In this document: piece by piece, positions 27,271-38,635 of the stretch
Layout of the letters: each line of letters opens with the position of its first letter
Position numbering within the stretch: the stretch's first letter is position 1
DNA from: Trueperella pyogenes
GTDB lineage: Bacteria > Actinomycetota > Actinomycetes > Actinomycetales > Actinomycetaceae
DNA length: 64,000 nucleotides
NCBI RefSeq assembly: GCF_001070855.1
Contig: NZ_JVLH01000014.1
Span: 244,437 to 308,436, forward strand
Direction: 5' to 3'
The notes under the pieces: model-generated
The model's input: only the letters and a program-made list of their open reading frames with translations
Told to the model about the DNA's origin: nothing
Databases searched by the model: none
Position numbers and translations under genes: made by a program

Positions 27271-28370
27271 CTTAGCAGGAGCCTCGCCCAGCTCGAAGGA
27301 CTCGATAGTGGCCTCGGTGGTCTCAGTGTCGGCGGAGGTAGCCACGGTCAGGGCACCCACAGCTTTCGAGGCGGCCTCCAGGTCGCCCTTCACGGACTCC
27401 AGGGCCTCGACCTGAGCCTGCGGGGCGCGCACCGTCACGCCAGGAACGGTGTACGCGGCGATACCTTCGCCTCGGACTTCACGCGACGCAGCGCGATCAG
27501 CGCAGAGGACGCGACCTCGAGCACCGAGGGATCGCCCTCGACACCAGCCAGGTCCGCCACGACCGGCCACGGGGCGGTGTGCACCCTGCCCTCGCGGTAC
27601 CAGTTCCACCCCTCTTCCGTCACGTACGACAGGTAGGGGGCTAGCAGGCGCACAACGTTGTCGATGACGATCGCCAGAGCCGCACGGGCAGACGCGGCCG
27701 AGGCCTCGTCCCATGCGCCGTCACGGTTGTAGGCGCGCTCCTTGACCAGCTCCAGGTAGTCGTCGCAGAACGTCCAGAAGAACGACTCCGTGACCTCAAG
27801 CGCGCGAGAGTGCTCGTAGGACGCGAGGGCAGCTGAGGCCTCGTCGATGACGGAGGCGAGCGCCGCCAACACCGAATGATCCAGCGGCACCGTCACCAGC
27901 GCCGGATCCAGATCGATCGCCGCGCCCTCGCTGCCCATCGTGAGGGCGAACTTCGACGCGTTCAGCACCTTGATCGCCAGGCGGCGACCAATCTTCATCT
28001 GCTGCTCGTCGAACGCCGCATCCAGGCCTAGTCGAGCCGACGCCGCCCAGTAGCGCACGGCATCCGAACCGTACTTCTCCAGGATGCCCATGGGAGTCAT
28101 GACGTTGCCCTTGGACTTCGACATCTTCTTGTGGTCCGAATCCAGGATCCAGCCCGACAGGCCCGCGTGCTTCCACGGCAGCGCGCCGAACTCCAGGTCC
28201 GCGCCCACGACGGTGGAGAACAGCCACGTACGGATGATGTCCTGGCCTTGCGGGCGCAGATCCATCGGGTACGTGCGAGCGAACAGATCCTAGTCATCCA
28301 GCCAGCCGCACGCCAGCTGTGGGGACAGCGAGGAGGTTGCCCACGTGTCCATGACGTCCAGCTCGCCCAC
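27259..28370 (-). pseudogene. valS: Broken C-terminal copy of valyl-tRNA synthetase
   Basis: This stretch covers roughly the last 40% of a ValRS. It starts at GELDVMDTWATSSLSPQ, has YPMDLRPQGQDIIRTWLFST, the KMSKSKGNV signature that binds ATP, the anticodon-binding domain and the C-terminal coiled coil ending APAKRKG. Three lesions are visible: the N-terminal part is absent, an in-frame TAG occurs at 28290-28292, and one base is missing near 27440, after which the frame changes (TPFLA then VTVRAPQ). The catalytic HIGH half is gone, so the product cannot charge tRNA. A complete valS must exist elsewhere. The 5' edge is fused in frame to a methyltransferase relic. Confidence 0.88.
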
Positions 28371-28925
28371 GAAGCCGCCGGCCACGCCGCGCTGCCCGAT
28401 GCGGTCCGACGCCCAGCGAAGTGCGCGGAAGTAGGAGTTGTAGAGGCTGTTCTTGTTTGCTCCGGTTGACTTAGCTGCGTAGCTGTCCGCGATGTGCTCG
28501 TCCAGGCGCGGATATGCCAGGTTCTGGTTGTTGTCGTTCGCGCTGTTCTGACCCGACGAGTACGGTGGATTCATGACGATGACCGTGATCGCCGAGTCCT
28601 TCTCTGCCTTTGCGCGCTCGTTGTTGGCGGCCAGGCCCTCGAAGTCCTCGGTGATCGTGCCGTCGGCCTCGTGGAGCTGGACGGTGTCCGTCAGGGTCAT
28701 GCCCGGGAATTCGACGTAGCCCTCGTTCACGCCCTGCTAGGCGCGCACCTGGTGGTACACCTGCTCGATGTTGATCGATGCGATGTAGTAGGAGAGCAGC
28801 ACGAACTCGTTGGCAAAGATGTCGTTCTTGTACTTGTGTTCCAGGGCCTCGGGCGGGATGACCCCCAGCTGCAGCAGGCGCGCCACGAACGTGCCCGTCC
28901 CCGCGAAGGGCTCTGTGACCACCTC
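28370..28925 (-). pseudogene. Methyltransferase-domain relic of a type ISP restriction enzyme
   Basis: The reading runs EPFAGTGTFVARLLQ (SAM-binding motif I), ALEHKYKNDIFANEFVLL, then the catalytic NPPYSSGQNSANDNNQN, and NSLYNSYFRALRWASDR. This is the N6-adenine methylase part of large single-chain type ISP enzymes such as LlaBIII. It is interrupted by a TAG at 28738-28740, lacks everything upstream of motif I and stops near 28370, where it fuses to valS sequence. It belongs to the same original gene as the N-terminal relic at 34070-34675, which lies in the right order and orientation. Confidence 0.82.
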
Positions 28926-29037
28926 GGTTTTGATACAAAGGGGTAAGCGCTGGGCAGGTGTTGAAACCGATGAAACTCAAGGGAAAACCGGCAAATTACA
29001 GAGCTGAATTGAGCCCGCGACCAAGGGGGGCAGATGC

Positions 29038-29085
29038 GCTGATAGCCGACTCCGGAACAGGAATGTCCCCAAGTCGGCTATCAGC
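29038..29085. other. 14-bp perfect inverted repeat after the RM operon
   Basis: GCTGATAGCCGACT at 29038-29051 pairs with its complement at 29072-29085 across a 20-nt loop. There is no T tract, so it is an imperfect terminator candidate for the leftward restriction operon, or a mark of the cassette boundary. Confidence 0.5.
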
Positions 29086-29124
29086 GATGCGCCCGTTAGC
29101 GGTGTGTTAGCGCCTATCGGTCGC

Positions 29125-31692
<2,568 letters not shown>

Positions 31693-31697
31693 GGTTG

Positions 31698-33332
31698 TCA
31701 GTCCAGATCCATCGGACGAATGAGCGATTCGATGTAGGCGATCTCAGTCTCGGTCAGCGAATACTTTTTGTAGAGTTCCTCGTCTGTCCACGTCCGATCC
31801 CAGGATTGGATAGGAACCCAGCGGTAGGTAGCGTGTGTCGCATGCTGGGTGATCTTTCGCAGTGACACCAGAAATCTAAAGAATTTTGTGGAGTAGTAGG
31901 ACCGGATAGATCGGATTTCTTCTTCCGTGTCGGCATAGAAAAATAGGAACGACTGCGTACATACCGATGGTGACGGTGCGATTTGCGACGGGCCGAGAAC
32001 TAGATCGACGCCAGTACGTTCCCGCTCCCGTCCGGAGCCGACTTCTGGCACCAGGAGCTTCCAGGTGTCGATCAGCTCGGCACTCTTGGTTACTCTATTC
32101 CTCGAGATATAACCCATCTTTCGCTGCATGGACTCGATGTAGTAGATCGGAACCGAATCTTCACCTGGGCGCGATCCGAAGTCTCGGAAGTTTGAGGTCC
32201 ATCCGAACTCTTTGTCGCGGGCAAGGATTGTATTAATTGATGGTGGGTCATCAGCTTGCACTTTTCTGAGGATGGGGAGTGCGTGGGCATCACGGATGAG
32301 GATGTCAAATTCGTCCAACCGGCGCGTTGAGCTACTTGTCGATTTGTCAGCACGAACTGTGGTGACTTCACAGTCACCCTTGTATTGATTGGACCATAGA
32401 AAGTAGCATGCACCACCGTTAATCCCGACTCCGGGAAAGATGCCTGCCGCATTTTGATAGTCAACGAGAGCTCGGATGCGGCGATCTGTCAGCATCTCAC
32501 GACGGAAATCGTTTAGACCAAGACCCGTTGCCATCCAACGAGATGGGATGATCATCATCAAAAGGCTTGGGTCAAGTTCTTTAGCCTGACGGACGAAGTG
32601 TTGATAGATAGGAATGTCTCGCGTACCGCCGTCAGATCCCAACTGGTAGGGAGGGTTTCCAATCACGATGTCGAAGTGCATGGCGGCTCCAAATATTTCG
32701 TTGATACGTTGTTTGATGTCATCGGTATGGATGAACGCGTACGCGTGTGTCTCAAGACCCTCGCCACGCCCATATTCTTTTTCGCCTGCCCCGCAGTAGG
32801 GGCACTTGCGGTTGGTGTAAACGAAGATCTTGTCTCCAGTGATTGGATCAATGCGGCTCTCGCGGGTGCCGCCCGTCCAGGTGTGTTCGGTTCGTTCGAA
32901 CCAGATGTTCCCGTCCGGGGTGTCAAAGGCAGTGCAGATCGAGTGCTCGCTGTTCGCGCGTTTGGAGCAGTAGAGGCTTCTCCGAGCCATCAACGCAGTG
33001 AGCTCAGTGATGGCAATCCCGTACACCTGCTTGGTGAGAACGTGGTTGACCCGCTCTTGCAGGTCCGGAATCTGTGCCTCGAGGCCTTCGACGAGTCGGC
33101 GGGTGATCTCCCGGAGGAACACGCCCGTCTTCGTAAACGGATCCAGGAACGTCACGTCTGGGTTCGCCCACAGGTTCTCACCGCCATGGTCGGCGGCCCA
33201 TGCCTCGGCAACCATGTCGAGCATTGCGCTGGCCATCTCTGGCGGGGTGAAGACCTCGTCGTTGGACAGGTTCGCGATACAGGTGAGCACATCAGGGTTG
33301 TGTGCGCGTCCGAGCAGTCCCTCCATGTTCAC
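31698..33332 (-). CDS. N6-adenine DNA methyltransferase (Eco57I-type) of the RM cassette
   Basis: A 544-residue methylase. Motif I is TFLDPFTKTGVFL (about 61-73), and the catalytic motif IV is NPPYQLG with NPPY at 226-229. A zinc-ribbon-like CPYCGAG at 177-183 sits on an insertion between them. The C-terminal half should be the DNA recognition region. The first codon is a GTG at 33332 that overlaps the stop of the upstream gene as GTGA, with GGAGG just before it; an ATG two codons later is an alternative start. It should modify the same site that the helicase-nuclease cleaves. Confidence 0.85.
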   Translation of the reverse strand: MNMEGLLGRAHNPDVLTCIANLSNDEVFTPPEMASAMLDMVAEAWAADHGGENLWANPDVTFLDPFTKTGVFLREITRRLVEGLEAQIPDLQERVNHVLTKQVYGIAITELTALMARRSLYCSKRANSEHSICTAFDTPDGNIWFERTEHTWTGGTRESRIDPITGDKIFVYTNRKCPYCGAGEKEYGRGEGLETHAYAFIHTDDIKQRINEIFGAAMHFDIVIGNPPYQLGSDGGTRDIPIYQHFVRQAKELDPSLLMMIIPSRWMATGLGLNDFRREMLTDRRIRALVDYQNAAGIFPGVGINGGACYFLWSNQYKGDCEVTTVRADKSTSSSTRRLDEFDILIRDAHALPILRKVQADDPPSINTILARDKEFGWTSNFRDFGSRPGEDSVPIYYIESMQRKMGYISRNRVTKSAELIDTWKLLVPEVGSGRERERTGVDLVLGPSQIAPSPSVCTQSFLFFYADTEEEIRSIRSYYSTKFFRFLVSLRKITQHATHATYRWVPIQSWDRTWTDEELYKKYSLTETEIAYIESLIRPMDLD

Positions 33333-33970
33333 GCCTCCAGTGCGGCGATGTCAGACACGCTCATCACGGGAAACGACGTGGTGGGGGTGAAGATGTCGGC
33401 GATCTCCATGTTCCCGAACAGAGTGTCCTCACCGAAGGCGGATCGCTTGGCTAGGTCGCCGTAGAGGAAGTCGCGGCGTTGGAAACGTCCCTTGCCGAGA
33501 TACCCCCACTCGGCGAAGGTGATTGCCTCACCGTTCGGAAGTTTCATGGTCAGTGCGTCCGCTTGGACGATGTTGGTCTTGAGGACCACGCGGGCTGCCT
33601 GTGCCCACTCGGGTTCTGCGTTTGGGCCGAGGAAGTCGACGAAGATCGCGTGCAGGTTGTCTCGGCAGATCTGGGCGTTGTCCTCGAGCAGTTCAATACC
33701 GTAGGTGCACATCAGGCCGAGCAGTCCGTAGTGGCGGCGTTCAAACTCGTTCTTGCCGTAGCGTGCCTGGCAGGTTGTGAGTTTGCGGCGCAGTACCTCT
33801 TGCAGGAATGCGCCTTCACCGCAGGCTGGCTCGAGCACTCTGGCGTCGATGCGCTCTGACTCGTCTTTGATGAGGTCAAGCATGTCGTTGACCATCCAGG
33901 AGGGTGTGAAGACTTCGCCGTGGTCGGCAACTCGTTGTTTGGATTTCACGAGGTTGTCGTCTTCGCTCAT
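33329..33970 (-). CDS. Small methyltransferase-like subunit of the RM cassette
   Basis: This 213-residue protein begins like a DNA methylase (GEVFTPSWMVNDMLDLI) and has SAM-binding motif I as RVLEPACGEGAFL at 44-56, then YGIELLEDNAQICRDNL. It has no (N/D)PP(Y/F) catalytic motif and stops where a full enzyme would continue. It may therefore be a helper that binds SAM or a split half of the methylase whose partner is the next gene, coupled by a GTGA overlap. The start ATG at 33970 follows AGGAGCAG. It is the first gene of the operon. Confidence 0.75.
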   Translation of the reverse strand: MSEDDNLVKSKQRVADHGEVFTPSWMVNDMLDLIKDESERIDARVLEPACGEGAFLQEVLRRKLTTCQARYGKNEFERRHYGLLGLMCTYGIELLEDNAQICRDNLHAIFVDFLGPNAEPEWAQAARVVLKTNIVQADALTMKLPNGEAITFAEWGYLGKGRFQRRDFLYGDLAKRSAFGEDTLFGNMEIADIFTPTTSFPVMSVSDIAALEA

Positions 33971-34069
33971 TCGTGCTGCTCCTGGTTGGGCACGCCGCAG
34001 GCCTTGGGGTGGCTAACAGAGTGGGTGTTGCTGGCTTCTTTGCGCACGATTGTGCGTAAAGACTGCTCC

Positions 34070-34675
34070 TCAAATTATCACCATGGCTGCCTCATGGTGT
34101 TGAGGAAGCGCCGTGAAGGTCTTGCCGGTGCCACAAGCCATGACCATGGTTCCACGGTTGTGTTTGGTGAACCCCTCCATGACTGCGGAACGTGCGCGTA
34201 CCTGGTGATCTCGAGGAACTTTGCGCTCGCGGGTCTTGGGTGCCTGCATCGAGCCCAGTGAATACGTGCGCCAGTCGATGTCTGAATCGTGCAGATCCGC
34301 CAAGGTGATACGCGAGACGGGGATTGGCTGGCCTTCGATCGCGTCTTGGGCGTTCTTGCCCCAGTCGATGCCAGTGTCACCCGTGCGGCGCTCCGGCCAC
34401 TCTCCCCACAGGTAGACCTCTTTGAATTGGTGAGCGAAACGCGCGTCATGTAGCAGGAACTGACGGGTGAGTTCTTCGAAAAGCGTGCCCTTCTCGCGTT
34501 CGCTTGTTGCGCGCGCACGGTACTCGTTCAGCAGCGTGTCCAGTGCGCTGGCTGAAGAAGATGAGGGAGCGGAAGGGGCAGTGACCGTAGATGCAGAAGG
34601 AATAGAGCTCTCGTTGGGCGTTGGAACGCCATCAACGTCAAATGCAAGCTGGTCTGCATTGGGATCACTGTGCAT
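34070..34675 (-). pseudogene. N-terminal relic of a type ISP restriction enzyme
   Basis: From ATG 34675 (preceded by GAAGGG) the product is 201 residues. ALDTLLNEYRARATSEREKG, FEELTRQFLL and VYLWGEWPERR are typical of the Mrr-like nuclease end of LlaBIII-type enzymes. TGID at 101-104 jumps directly to WGKNAQDAIEG, so about 50 codons of the nuclease core that should contain the QxK catalytic motif are deleted in frame. The helicase Walker A ACGTGKTFTAL at 180-190 is the last recognisable part, followed by 11 unrelated residues and a stop. The rest is missing up to the methylase relic at 28.9 kb. Confidence 0.82.
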
Positions 34676-34884
34676 GGAGATACCCTTCTCTGTGGCGGAT
34701 AGGTGCCGAGTGAACATCGCTGATCACTGGCTGCGTTCTTGGGGATTTTCCCGAAGGCGTGCTGCGTATTCCCAGATTAATGCATCCGAATGACGTAGAT
34801 GTAATTTTTGCGTGTTGCTTTTCGCTGTTTTTGTATTGGTGTTGCGCGGATTTGTGCAGGTGTCAATCGCCGTTGTCAGCCGGA

Positions 34885-35208
34885 TCAATCCAGCTGGTCA
34901 TACTTCACGCTGCTCCCACGAGACTTTTCAACCGGATACTTCTGGGCGGTGACGGCGAGCTTCTCCAGCACGATCTGATCGGGTTCAAGTCCGACCTTCA
35001 TCGCGAGGAAGTAACAGTAGGTGAGGACGTCGGCGAGCTCTTCCTTGACTGCCTGGGGATCCCCATTAGACGTCCACTGGAAACACTCCAAGAGTTCAGC
35101 GGCCTCGATTGAAATTGATTTTGCCAAGTTTTCGGGTGTGTGGAACTGGTCCCAATCGCGTTCCTCGCAGAACGCGCGTAATTTCTGTGCAACCGCATCG
35201 TCAAGCAT
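34885..35208 (-). CDS. MazG-like nucleotide pyrophosphohydrolase
   Basis: A 107-residue all-helical enzyme of the MazG/RS21-C6 (dCTPase) type, which hydrolyses (d)NTPs to monophosphate and pyrophosphate. The metal-binding pattern is seen as SIEAAELLECFQW followed by KEELADVLTYC, after the opening LRAFCEERDWDQFHTPENLAKS. Length is usual for the stand-alone family. It could clean the nucleotide pool. It sits directly after an unknown gene (4 bp gap), probably in one transcript, and just upstream of the RM scrapyard. Confidence 0.88.
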   Translation of the reverse strand: MLDDAVAQKLRAFCEERDWDQFHTPENLAKSISIEAAELLECFQWTSNGDPQAVKEELADVLTYCYFLAMKVGLEPDQIVLEKLAVTAQKYPVEKSRGSSVKYDQLD

Positions 35209-35212
35209 GCTT

Positions 35213-35926
35213 TCACTTTACTGTGAAGCACTCGTATCTGGTGGCAGATGCACCAGCTTTCAAGCCAATGACTAGTTGGTATCTCTTCCCTCGCGGATTT
35301 CTGAACGCGTCCTCGCCATAGAAATTGATTTGTCTGTCGCCCCACCAGGAAAGGAACTCCTCAGCAGTTTCGCCGTTGTGCTTTCCGTCGAATGCACTGT
35401 CAAATGAAGCGATGATTCCATCGGTTGCTTCAGCCAGGGCTGCGCAAACCAATCCGTAACCGGTTGAAGCAACGGGAGGGCCAGCAAAGTTACGTTCGTC
35501 GGACCAGTAGTGGTCTTGTGCCAGAATTTTTGCCAGTCGAGTCGGAGGAACAATATCTTCGAATTCTTCAACGATGTACCACAAGCCAAGGTGCTCTGGT
35601 TTCGAGTTGAATGGGTAGACCAAGTCTTCTTCGCTAATTCGATCGTCATCTTCGACGAAAGAACAACTAGGCCAAGAAGCCGAATCCCAGATCCCGTCAA
35701 TCAAGTAATCGAAAGTGAGATACAAATCCGGTGTCCACACCGTGTCTTTTTCAACGTACTCAATTGGCCTATCCGCTGGAGAGGGATAGCGAGCTTTAAC
35801 CTCGATTGTTGAACCGATACCGTGACGGTTCAACAATGTTTGAAATAACTCTTGTGTGCGCCCACGAATCTCCTCGACAAGAGGAAGGGCATTTATTGTC
35901 GGATAAACATCAATGGTTGTCGACAT
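35213..35926 (-). CDS. Hypothetical protein, 237 residues
   Basis: I do not recognise the family. It is soluble and acidic, with many aromatic residues. The first half is alpha/beta (TINALPLVEEIRGRTQELFQTLLNR), the middle has an acidic loop FVEDDDRISEEDLVYPF, and the C-terminal part is FLSWWGDRQINFYGEDAFRN. No signal peptide, membrane segment or catalytic signature is evident. The small size, aromatic pattern and accessory setting would fit an immunity-type or phage-defence accessory protein, but nothing proves this. It precedes the MazG-like gene by 4 bp. Confidence 0.65.
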   Translation of the reverse strand: MSTTIDVYPTINALPLVEEIRGRTQELFQTLLNRHGIGSTIEVKARYPSPADRPIEYVEKDTVWTPDLYLTFDYLIDGIWDSASWPSCSFVEDDDRISEEDLVYPFNSKPEHLGLWYIVEEFEDIVPPTRLAKILAQDHYWSDERNFAGPPVASTGYGLVCAALAEATDGIIASFDSAFDGKHNGETAEEFLSWWGDRQINFYGEDAFRNPRGKRYQLVIGLKAGASATRYECFTVK

Positions 35927-35991
35927 GTGATTATGCTACTGACTCCCACCTTCAGTTCGCGCCGGTTTGACTCACAAACGGAAAACAGATT

Positions 35992-37083
35992 TTAAGTCCA
36001 GCCCACATCTGACCCATTCCACTCGTGGGCACGAAAGCGCCGTCCTTCACCATCGCAACGCTCGCTTGGAGGCTCCCACAATAGCGCGAAACGAGCGGGA
36101 ATAGGCTGCGAGGCTACCCCGATCGTAGAGCTAATCCGACCTCGCAGCGCATTCCAATCATTGAAATCTATCCAATTGACTCGAAGGAAACGCCAGCCTT
36201 GGTCTTGCAGAGCTTGCTCGCGTTGAAGCCACGAGCGTTTTGCGCGGTCGAATTCTCCCTGTGTTGAACCCAGTTTCTCGATCCCATCGAACTCGATGAT
36301 GAGTTTGCAATGCGGAATTGCGATGTCGGCAAAGAAACGTCGTCCACCTGCTGAGAGTTCATATTGCATCGAAACTTCGTAGGGGCATAGCGCGCGAACC
36401 ACCCAAGTCAGTGCGGCCTCGGCAGGGTTGTCGCAACCCGGATCGATCGACCTCAGGATCCGTCGCGCGCGGGCAAAGCCGCGGAGTCCCTTTGCACGTT
36501 CCAAACGCGAGAGGAGCTTCTCTCGAATGACTTCGGCACGGCCTCGGCACGCATCTTGCGAAAAATTACTAAACCCAGACCACTTGTGGAGGGCGCTGCA
36601 TCCCAGGGTGAAGGCTTGAAGCGCATCATCGTGCATCGCGCAGCGGATCAGCGCATCGTAGGGGTGCTCGGTAAGCAGTCCTGAAACCTGCGTGCGTTCC
36701 GAGGTAATCGGGGGAGTGCGCCGATAGACTCGCAGGGCCGCGGGCACGGAGATTGTTCCGCATCTGCACGGAGGAATGAGCTGGCTTGTCCGGCGCTGCG
36801 GCTGATACAACTCAACGTTTGGGTTTGAGATCCAGCCTTGTACCCCGTGGAGTAGAAGCGCTGAGGTGCCAACGATAAGCGGTCTTGATTGCCCTTGCTG
36901 TACTGACGCAATGATGCGTGCCAGCGCAATTGATTCCCAGATTTCCCACGGTTTTGCGCGGGTGGCGTCAAAGGGTAACTGCACGTATGCGCCGCGGTGT
37001 AAGCGCAATTGCCCTTTGAGATGGGAACTTTTGGAGGAGCTCCCGCGATGGCTCAGGGTTACATGCGGCAGTTGCGTGCTCAT
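35992..37083 (-). CDS. DUF559-type protein with PD-(D/E)xK-like C-terminal domain
   Basis: A 363-residue protein of the type common in actinobacteria. The N-terminal part (about 20-180) resembles a transcriptional regulator/AbiEi-like fold, with a CRCG pair near 108. The C-terminal DUF559/very-short-patch-repair-like nuclease fold reads RFFADIAIPHCKLIIEFDGIEKLG, where the D...EFDG acidic residues are the likely metal ligands, and is followed by FDRAKRSWLQREQALQDQGWRFLRV. The biological role of these proteins is unknown. It is transcribed alone on the reverse strand. Confidence 0.72.
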   Translation of the reverse strand: MSTQLPHVTLSHRGSSSKSSHLKGQLRLHRGAYVQLPFDATRAKPWEIWESIALARIIASVQQGQSRPLIVGTSALLLHGVQGWISNPNVELYQPQRRTSQLIPPCRCGTISVPAALRVYRRTPPITSERTQVSGLLTEHPYDALIRCAMHDDALQAFTLGCSALHKWSGFSNFSQDACRGRAEVIREKLLSRLERAKGLRGFARARRILRSIDPGCDNPAEAALTWVVRALCPYEVSMQYELSAGGRRFFADIAIPHCKLIIEFDGIEKLGSTQGEFDRAKRSWLQREQALQDQGWRFLRVNWIDFNDWNALRGRISSTIGVASQPIPARFALLWEPPSERCDGEGRRFRAHEWNGSDVGWT

Positions 37084-37486
37084 AGTGGACAGTGTGGGGC
37101 GAGGGAGGCGGATGTGTGTTTTCCTGCCGAAAACATGTGGATGAATCGTTGCAATCCAGCGTTGTGGAAAAGTTTGTTGTGTGCGAAGCGGATCTTTTGG
37201 GTGGTGTTTGGGCGGTTTAGCGCTGTTTCGCGGTTCGTGTGTGGCGTCTAAGGCGCGATTCGGTGACTTCGAGGCGGATTGACACTGTTTGGCGCGATTG
37301 ACACCGCTTGGAGGACGGGCATTGCGGTTTTTGGGCTACGCGATGCCGCCAAGTGCTGCCAATGTCGCCGAGTGGTGTCGATAGGGGAAGCGTGGGGAGC
37401 TGACTTCAGGAACGAGGCCCCGCCCTGCGCACCCCGAAATGTGGACACCTTCTGCCGACCCGCCGCCCCCGCGCAACAATGGCAAC
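37084..37486. other. Non-coding gap between the DUF559 gene and leuB
   Basis: About 400 bp without a credible gene. It contains an imperfect tandem repeat, GATTGACAC(T/C)G(T/C)TTGG, at 37277-37312; each unit includes TTGACA, which might be a -35 hexamer. The leuB start has no Shine-Dalgarno; AACAAT at 37475-37480 lies 6 nt before its ATG, suggesting a leaderless transcript. Confidence 0.4.
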
Positions 37487-38545
37487 ATGACAAATCTGAA
37501 ACTCGCAGTAATCCCCGGTGACGGCATCGGGCAGGAAATCGTCCCCGAAGGCATCAAGGCTCTGGAAGCTGTCATTCCCTCTGATGTCACGCTGCAGTAC
37601 ACAGAATTCGACTTGGGTGCTCGCCGCTATCACCGCACCGGCGAGATCCTGACCGACACGGACCTCGAGGTCATCGACCAGCACGATGCCATCCTCTTGG
37701 GTGCGATTGGCGATCCGTCGGTCCCCTCAGGTGTTCTTGAGCGCGGCCTGCTCCTCAAGCTCCGCTTCTCACTGGACCACTATGTCAATCTGCGTCCCTC
37801 GCACTACTACCCGGGTGTCCCGACCCCGCTGGCGAACCCCGGAGACATTGATTTCATCGTCGTGCGCGAGGGCACTGAAAGCCTTTATGCCGGAAACGGT
37901 GGAACCCTGCGCAAGGGCACTATTCACGAGGTCGCACAGGAGATCTCCGTTAACACGGCCTTTGGCGTTGAGCGCCTGGTGCGCTACGCATTTGAACAGG
38001 CAGCAGCCCGTCCGGCTCACCACCTCACCCTGGTTCACAAGCACAATGTTTTGGTCTTCGCCGGTGGCCTGTGGAGCCGCATCGTCGAGGAAGTGGGCCG
38101 CGAATACCCGCAGGTCCGCGTTGACTACTGCCACATTGATGCCGCAACGATCTACATGGTGACCGATCCGGGCCGCTTCGATGTCATCGTCACCGATAAC
38201 CTCTTTGGCGACATCCTGACCGATGAGGCGGGAGCCGTCACCGGCGGTGTTGGCCTCTCGGCCTCGGGAAATATCAACCCCGAAGGTGCACACCCCTCAA
38301 TGTTCGAGCCTGTCCACGGCTCCGCTCCTGACATCGCAGGCCAGGGCAAGGCAGATCCGACCGCAACTATCGCCTCTGTTGCGCTCATGCTCAATCACCT
38401 CGGCTATGCCGATCAGTCGCGCGCGATCATGGACGCGATTGAAGAAGACATGCGCAATCGTGCGGCCGCGAATGCGGCCGGTGATCCCTTGGTCCGCACG
38501 ACCGAGCAGATCGGCAACGACCTGGTCGCGCTGATTCGCCGCTGA
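37487..38545 (+). CDS. leuB: 3-isopropylmalate dehydrogenase
   Basis: A 352-residue NAD-dependent beta-decarboxylating dehydrogenase, third step of leucine synthesis. Family marks are [17 protein letters not shown] at the N-terminus, the substrate-binding [20 protein letters not shown] ([14 protein letters not shown]), [27 protein letters not shown], and the metal/NAD region [17 protein letters not shown] with [16 protein letters not shown]. The ATG at 37487 starts directly at the conserved strand; an open frame 16 codons longer upstream is Pro-rich and unlikely to be translated. It is followed after 90 bp by ilvE. Confidence 0.95.
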   Translation: MTNLKLAVIPGDGIGQEIVPEGIKALEAVIPSDVTLQYTEFDLGARRYHRTGEILTDTDLEVIDQHDAILLGAIGDPSVPSGVLERGLLLKLRFSLDHYVNLRPSHYYPGVPTPLANPGDIDFIVVREGTESLYAGNGGTLRKGTIHEVAQEISVNTAFGVERLVRYAFEQAAARPAHHLTLVHKHNVLVFAGGLWSRIVEEVGREYPQVRVDYCHIDAATIYMVTDPGRFDVIVTDNLFGDILTDEAGAVTGGVGLSASGNINPEGAHPSMFEPVHGSAPDIAGQGKADPTATIASVALMLNHLGYADQSRAIMDAIEEDMRNRAAANAAGDPLVRTTEQIGNDLVALIRR

Positions 38546-38635
38546 CGAGGCCGCGGGTCAGATGGCGGACCACCTAATGCTTGACCCTCGCAAGGGGAAT
38601 ATTCTGAACGTACTTCAGCTTTTGAGGAGGACACG

